Shown here one piece after another: positions 20,294 through 24,189 of a stretch of 24,189 nucleotides of DNA (position 1 is the stretch's first letter; each line of letters starts with the position of its first letter). The DNA comes from a virus. A model generated the notes under the pieces. It saw nothing but the letters and a program-made list of their open reading frames with translations. It did no database searches and was not told the origin of the DNA. The position numbers were made by a program, and so were the translations under genes. The stretch is taken from the IMG/VR virus record IMGVR_UViG_3300031857_001357, positions 1 to 24,189 of that record; one strand, given 5' to 3'.

Positions 20294-20722
20294 TCATTCT
20301 GCCGAGATGGCAGGCGGCTGCGGCCAGGTGATGTCAAACGGGTTGGCAGCATCGGCCAGGTCGCGCAGGGCCTGGCGGTAGGCGGCCCAGGCTTCACGAT
20401 CAGCGCCGAGGTCGTAGTCAACGATTTGCGTCCAGTCGCTGGCCTTGAGCAGCTCGATGCGCCGTTCGCGGACCTTGGCGTGCTGTTTTTGCAGCTCATC
20501 GAAGTTGTAGGGGCGCACGACGTACTCAAGCGCCTCACCGTCCCAGTCCACCTTCTCGGTCCTGTAATCGCACTTGGGGCGCTCGTAAGGGCCGCTGTAA
20601 CCGGCACGTTCCAGCTCGTCAGGCGTGAAGGTGCTGGCGTCGGTGCGGGTGCTGCCGTCCGCAAAGCGGATGCGATGCGGCAGGGGTGCTGGGTTGGCTT
20701 GGCGGTGGGAGTACAGCATCAT
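20294..20722 (-). CDS. Tail assembly chaperone-like protein
   Basis: A 142-residue protein. The C-terminal half has RRIELLKASDWTQIVDYDLG, EAWAAYRQALRDLADAANPF and WPQPP, a layout matching the phage tail assembly chaperone (Phage_tail_APC) and tail-fibre assembly families with their R-xx-LL-xx-DWTQ ... W-x-YRQALRD signature. The N-terminal half (YSHRQANPAPLPHRIRFADG) is less clear. It would help fold or trimerise the tail protein encoded next upstream (20719-21477). ATG 20722 overlaps that gene's stop; a second ATG at 20719 is possible. Confidence 0.78.
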   Translation of the reverse strand: MMLYSHRQANPAPLPHRIRFADGSTRTDASTFTPDELERAGYSGPYERPKCDYRTEKVDWDGEALEYVVRPYNFDELQKQHAKVRERRIELLKASDWTQIVDYDLGADREAWAAYRQALRDLADAANPFDITWPQPPAISAE

Positions 20723-21477
20723 GCGTTAGGGAACGGCGCAGCAGGTGGGGTGAAGCTAGCGGTGTAGCGGGCGACGCCTTTTGTGATCCTTAAATCATCC
20801 ATATAGCCATTAAAAAGTACACTACCACTGCCCATGACAGTGGTGGGGGTCAATGTGCTGCTATGAGTTGCAGTCGCGTATAGGGTTCCACCTCCGAATA
20901 GGCGCAAGGTAGAGCCGGATCTTGTCAGGGCCAAGTGATGCCAGCTACTGTTCGACAATCCTACGGCAAGGTTGTCAAATATCTCAACACCTTGATTGTA
21001 CAAGTAAAACTTGTAGGGATTGGATCCGTTCTGGTCTATTTCTATTCTTGAATTAGCGGCGGCCAGGTTGAATAATCTGCCGCTACTTGCCAAAGCATAT
21101 AGCCAAAACTCAATAGTGAAATCACCTGTCAGTTGCAGCAGGCTCGTTGAAGGCAGCGCCAGTTGATCATTGGTGGCACTGGTTGACCGATATGCGCCGG
21201 TGCCATACTTGACAACATCTGTGCTTATCTTGGCGTTATTGCTAGGAGTTACCGTTAGAGCGTTTGCGCTGCTGTCGGTGAAAGTAGTGCTGTTATTCGC
21301 CCCATCCATGTGAAGCAGTAGCGACACACTGGCAAAGTCAGGATCCATGGTTTGAACAATGGGCCAAATTTCAGCCCGCTTTGCCACGCTCTGCTCATTC
21401 TGAAACCACAGCCCCGATGCGGCGCTGCCTGTCGGCGTGCGCCTGACGCCCATCAAGCCACCGTTAAAGCCAAGCAT
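20719..21477 (-). CDS. LamG/concanavalin-like tail fibre or receptor-binding protein
   Basis: A 252-residue protein. Residues 1-40 (MLGFNGGLMGVRRTPTGSAA, then GLWFQNEQSVAKRAEIWP) resemble the virion-attachment head of many phage tail-fibre-type proteins with a GxWxxNEQxxxxRAxxWP pattern. The remainder is a LamG-like jelly roll: VSLLLHMDGANNSTTFTDSS, TGDFTIEFWLYALASSG, SNSSWHHLALTRSGSTLRLF and GYMDDLRITKGVARYTASF. The domain binds glycans or surface polymers, making it the best receptor-binding candidate. The tail assembly chaperone-like gene follows directly, as usual for fibres. DNA in this gene is more A+T-rich than in neighbouring tail genes, which could mark frequent exchange. Confidence 0.8.
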   Translation of the reverse strand: MLGFNGGLMGVRRTPTGSAASGLWFQNEQSVAKRAEIWPIVQTMDPDFASVSLLLHMDGANNSTTFTDSSANALTVTPSNNAKISTDVVKYGTGAYRSTSATNDQLALPSTSLLQLTGDFTIEFWLYALASSGRLFNLAAANSRIEIDQNGSNPYKFYLYNQGVEIFDNLAVGLSNSSWHHLALTRSGSTLRLFGGGTLYATATHSSTLTPTTVMGSGSVLFNGYMDDLRITKGVARYTASFTPPAAPFPNA

Positions 21478-21845
21478 CAGCTGATGTCCTCATAGGAGAT
21501 GACCAGCTCCAGGTCGCCAGCAGCGCTGGCCTGTGCGCGGAGGCTGTGGCCTTCCTCCAGGTAGATGTACGCCTCGCGGGTTACGAGGACTTGAGTGGCG
21601 TCGGCTGGCACGGTGATCGTCTTGCCGATAGCGAAGCCGGTGGTGCCGTTGTAGTGCTCCAAACTGATGTCAGCTGCTGCGGTGCCGTCCACGTTGGCGC
21701 AGTAGACACTGTTGATCTTCAGCACCTTGCCGCTGCTGGCGCCATTGCTCAGCGCTGCCGCCATCGAGGTGGTCACTGCGTAGCCCACGGTTTTGCCGGT
21801 GACCGTCGTGACCGAGCTGCCTGATTTGATGTTGGGAGCTGCCAT
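21477..21845 (-). CDS. Small virion-associated protein
   Basis: A 122-residue beta-rich protein: MAAPNIKSGSSVTTVTGKTV, LSNGASSGKVLKINSVYCAN, ISLEHYNGTTGFAIGKTITV, REAYIYLEEGHSLRAQASAA. The sandwich-like pattern with a final LVISYEDIS strand looks like a small structural protein, and I associate it with cyanophage tail regions, without a known role. It starts ATG 21845 and overlaps the LamG gene start. Confidence 0.65.
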   Translation of the reverse strand: MAAPNIKSGSSVTTVTGKTVGYAVTTSMAAALSNGASSGKVLKINSVYCANVDGTAAADISLEHYNGTTGFAIGKTITVPADATQVLVTREAYIYLEEGHSLRAQASAAGDLELVISYEDIS

Positions 21846-21848
21846 GAA

Positions 21849-22421
21849 TCAGTCCCAGACGGTGTAGGGGTCTTCATCCCAGTATAGGAATGAAGAGAAG
21901 TCGTAACCGCCACCATCAGCAACCACAGAAGCCGAGCCGCCTGCCAATGTGATCGCGATGCTCTGCTGTAGGCCGTTGGTGGTGACAACAGTTCCAGGTG
22001 CCAGCGTGATGATTACTGCCAGCTCAGTGCCACTGGCAAATGCACCTTCAGGCGGCACCGTTTCCAGTGCCAGTTCGACGTTGTAGCGCCCGCAGTAAAC
22101 GTCATCCACGGATGGCGGATCCGTGTATCGCCAGCGGTAATCCGTCAGCTGGTAGTCGCTAATGGTGGTGACGCCGCTCCAGATGCTGGACGGCAGCGTG
22201 AAGCTCTCGAAGCTGCCGAACTGGCCTTGGTAGTGGCTGAGGATGCTGAGCATGTCAGCTTCAGCCAGGGCGATGAAGCTCAGCCGGACTGAGCTGCTGA
22301 GCATCACATTGCTATGGCGCACGCGATTCTGCAGGCTGTTGTAAGTCGTGAACGGCGTGTGCGGATACTCGCCTGGCGTGAAGGCGCGTGTGGCTGGCGT
22401 CAGAGAAGGAAAGGTAGCCAT
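21849..22421 (-). CDS. Tail protein, paralogue 1
   Basis: A 190-residue tail protein whose first 120 residues match the product of 19409-19858: MATFPSLTPATRAFTPGEYP, LSFIALAEADMLSILSHYQG with QFGSFESFTL, then YRWRYTDPPSVDDVYCGRYN and VELALETVP. The extra C-terminal part contains repeated IITLAPG/IAITLAGG strands and ends aromatic-acidic (FLYWDEDPYTVWD). Position after the large tail protein suggests a distal tail role; duplication suggests the two copies form different rings or are interchangeable. Confidence 0.7.
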   Translation of the reverse strand: MATFPSLTPATRAFTPGEYPHTPFTTYNSLQNRVRHSNVMLSSSVRLSFIALAEADMLSILSHYQGQFGSFESFTLPSSIWSGVTTISDYQLTDYRWRYTDPPSVDDVYCGRYNVELALETVPPEGAFASGTELAVIITLAPGTVVTTNGLQQSIAITLAGGSASVVADGGGYDFSSFLYWDEDPYTVWD

Positions 22422-24189
22422 TACGGAGCGTACGGCGGCGCGTTTGGATCGCTGTCATAGATAAGCGTCTGCACTCCGCCAATCATTTCAAAGATTCGCC
22501 ATGTTCTGATTTGCGGTGGAGACACTCGACCATTCGGGGCAAGTGAGCCATTGCTGGCTACATTGCCAGCTTCATCTAGCCTGTACATGTTGCCGTCTAC
22601 CGTGCTCCACGAAGGTGAGCCATAGCTAAGAGCAAGCATCGTTGACCAAACCAGCACACCTGGTGACGCTGGCCCAAGTATGGTTAGCTCTTGATCTTGA
22701 TAGATGTACTGATTGGCGGCGGTTGATCTGCCGCCTGTTGTAGAGCTTTCGTATGTAGAACCGTTAAAGCATTTTGTGATTGATGTATAAACTCCAGTCT
22801 GAGTGCTACCGATCGCCAGGATTCCAGGTGTCGTGCTGTTGAGCCACGTCGGCATTGCCTGCCCAGGTTCATTCACTACGCTGATGGGATTGCCCGAAGT
22901 GTTAAACGTAACTGTTGCGAGCTTTGTGCCGTCCTTGAACCACGTAATTGATTCGGTTTGATTGACGCCGCACGGGCCGTAAGGGCCAGTGAATGGGGCC
23001 AAGGTGCTGCCGACACCAGCCGTAATGTCTGCTGGGAATAGGGGGTTTGGAGGGAAAGACGTTGAAGCATCCAACCCATCATCAGCGTTGCCGGTGTCGC
23101 CAGTCGGCGCTGAATCGTTGAAGCCCAGCCCGCCGCCGCTTGGTGATAGCTCCAGCGGGTCAGCACCATCCGCATCCGTAAACGTCTCAGCGGGGATGGT
23201 GTTGTCGCTGCTGGAGTTCACATCACAGCTCACGCCGGTGCGGCCGCTTGGCAGGATGATGCCGGTGCCGACAGCAGCGGCCACATCTAATGCGATCAGG
23301 CTGCGGCCTTGGTCGTCGATCGGGAAGTGCGTGGCCTCATAGCTCACATCACCCGCCAGCGTCTTGGTGATCCGCTCCACCTGGTAGAGGTAGTCATGCA
23401 CCGAGTTGGCGTAGGTGGTGTTGTCACGGGCCAGCTGCACGCGGATGATGTCGCCAGCGCTGATCAGCGTGTTGTGCTCCTGCGGCCGTGCTGCAAATCG
23501 AATGGTGTGCGTGGTGTAGAGCCGCTTGGCCAGGATGTAGGCGCCAACCTTGACGGCGTGATCCTCGCTGGTGCAGAACGTCGAGAGATCATGCGACTCA
23601 TACGGCCCGGTTTCGGCGGTGCCGCTGTAACGCACCTCAGCGGTGCGGATGATGCCGATGTCGCTCTCCAGCTGCTGGCGCCAGATCACCTGCGCCACGA
23701 ACGGCTGCCGGTCCGCCAGTGACAGATAGTTGATCTCCAGCGTGCCGGGCAGCACGGTGTTTTCTGTGAAGGTGTACTCAGCCGTGATTGCCGTGGTCTT
23801 GATGGCGCCAGCGCCAGTCACCGGCAGCAGTGGCCGCAGCCCGCGCTTACCGCCTGCGCTGCTCTCGGCCAGCAGAAAGTAAGGCGCCAGCCTGGCGGCG
23901 AGGTCGGAGTAGTTGGTGCTCTCGCGGATCTCGATGTTGCAGGTAAACCCGTTCACCTCAAGGAACGTGGCTGCTGCCAGCAGTGCGGTGTTGTCGATCA
24001 TCGCCGCTGGCACCCTGCTGGTATTGACCAGCAGCCAGTTCACCAGGTCCGCGAAGTTGTCACTGGGGCCAGTCACGCTGTCGTAGATCCGGGTGACGGC
24101 CATGCCACCACGGATGAACAGATGCACCTGGCGGTTGTACTGATCGAAGCCGTCCGGGATGGTGACGTTGAAGCTGAGCGTGCTGATGC
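22421..24189 (-). CDS. Large tail protein, 5' end outside the window
   Basis: The frame is open to the right edge: 24188-24128 read ISTLSFNVTIPDGFDQYNRQ before the GTG at 24127, so the true start lies beyond 24189. At least 588 residues are present. The N-terminal 320 residues form one recognisable block (FIRGGMAVTRIYDSVTGPSD, FADLVNWLLVNTSRVPAAMI, AGGKRGLRPLLPVTGAGAIK, VIWRQQLESDIGIIRTAEVR, HDYLYQVERITKTLAGDVSY), a layout I recall from tail-tip proteins of picocyanobacterial prophages. The rest is Gly/Ser/Thr/Pro-rich with an ESITWFKDGTKLATVTFN strand region, likely exposed. It is probably a baseplate/tail-tip component; the exact family name is not certain. Confidence 0.75.
   Translation of the reverse strand, partial: ISTLSFNVTIPDGFDQYNRQVHLFIRGGMAVTRIYDSVTGPSDNFADLVNWLLVNTSRVPAAMIDNTALLAAATFLEVNGFTCNIEIRESTNYSDLAARLAPYFLLAESSAGGKRGLRPLLPVTGAGAIKTTAITAEYTFTENTVLPGTLEINYLSLADRQPFVAQVIWRQQLESDIGIIRTAEVRYSGTAETGPYESHDLSTFCTSEDHAVKVGAYILAKRLYTTHTIRFAARPQEHNTLISAGDIIRVQLARDNTTYANSVHDYLYQVERITKTLAGDVSYEATHFPIDDQGRSLIALDVAAAVGTGIILPSGRTGVSCDVNSSSDNTIPAETFTDADGADPLELSPSGGGLGFNDSAPTGDTGNADDGLDASTSFPPNPLFPADITAGVGSTLAPFTGPYGPCGVNQTESITWFKDGTKLATVTFNTSGNPISVVNEPGQAMPTWLNSTTPGILAIGSTQTGVYTSITKCFNGSTYESSTTGGRSTAANQYIYQDQELTILGPASPGVLVWSTMLALSYGSPSWSTVDGNMYRLDEAGNVASNGSLAPNGRVSPPQIRTWRIFEMIGGVQTLIYDSDPNAPPYAP

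Overview
This window looks like part of a tailed-phage genome or prophage of a cyanobacterium, most likely of the freshwater Synechococcus/Cyanobium type. The host call is an inference. It rests on a sigma factor of the cyanobacterial group-2 type (16251-17117), a sliding clamp ending in YLVMPVQ, a repeated family of small MTDFRALC/PEPQGPT proteins, two GCGATCGC (HIP1) octamers and generally weak Shine-Dalgarno sites. No integrase, terminase, capsid gene, DNA polymerase or tRNA gene is visible, so lifestyle and genome ends cannot be judged.

Layout. (1) 42-4948, minus strand: a ribbon-helix-helix protein, a primase-helicase, an unknown small protein, a DnaN-like sliding clamp and a virion-morphogenesis protein. 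Between primase-helicase and clamp lies about 250 bases holding twelve CCTCAC/GTGAGG hexamers, several palindromes and an A+T-rich tract, the best origin candidate. (2) 5041-17117, plus strand: a long, tightly overlapping early operon. It starts with an unknown conserved phage protein and a striking G+C-rich pentanucleotide array (5696-6028) followed by a terminator-like hairpin. Next comes a more A+T-rich cassette with an IbrA-like PP-loop protein and an ectoine-synthase-like cupin fused to an IbrB/ParB-like domain. Then follow an SF2 helicase, a second PP-loop protein, a VRR-NUC nuclease, small membrane/HTH proteins, an exonuclease-Bet-SSB recombination set, a run of small cyanobacterial-phage ORFans and a sigma-70 factor. 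(3) 24189-16953, minus strand: tail genes (two of them paralogues), a LamG-domain tail protein, a tail assembly chaperone-like protein, small membrane proteins, a two-domain endolysin, an HNH endonuclease and a small gene convergent with sigma.

The parts fit together as follows. The left module would initiate and prime replication and load the host polymerase through a phage clamp. The plus operon would supply recombination, nucleotide/DNA transactions and a sigma factor that may switch on the late genes. The right module builds the tail and lyses the cell. The items most worth following up are the pentamer array, the EctC-ParB fusion beside IbrA, the CCTCAC cluster, and an internal consensus promoter (12139-12166) driving a tiny membrane-anchored HTH protein.
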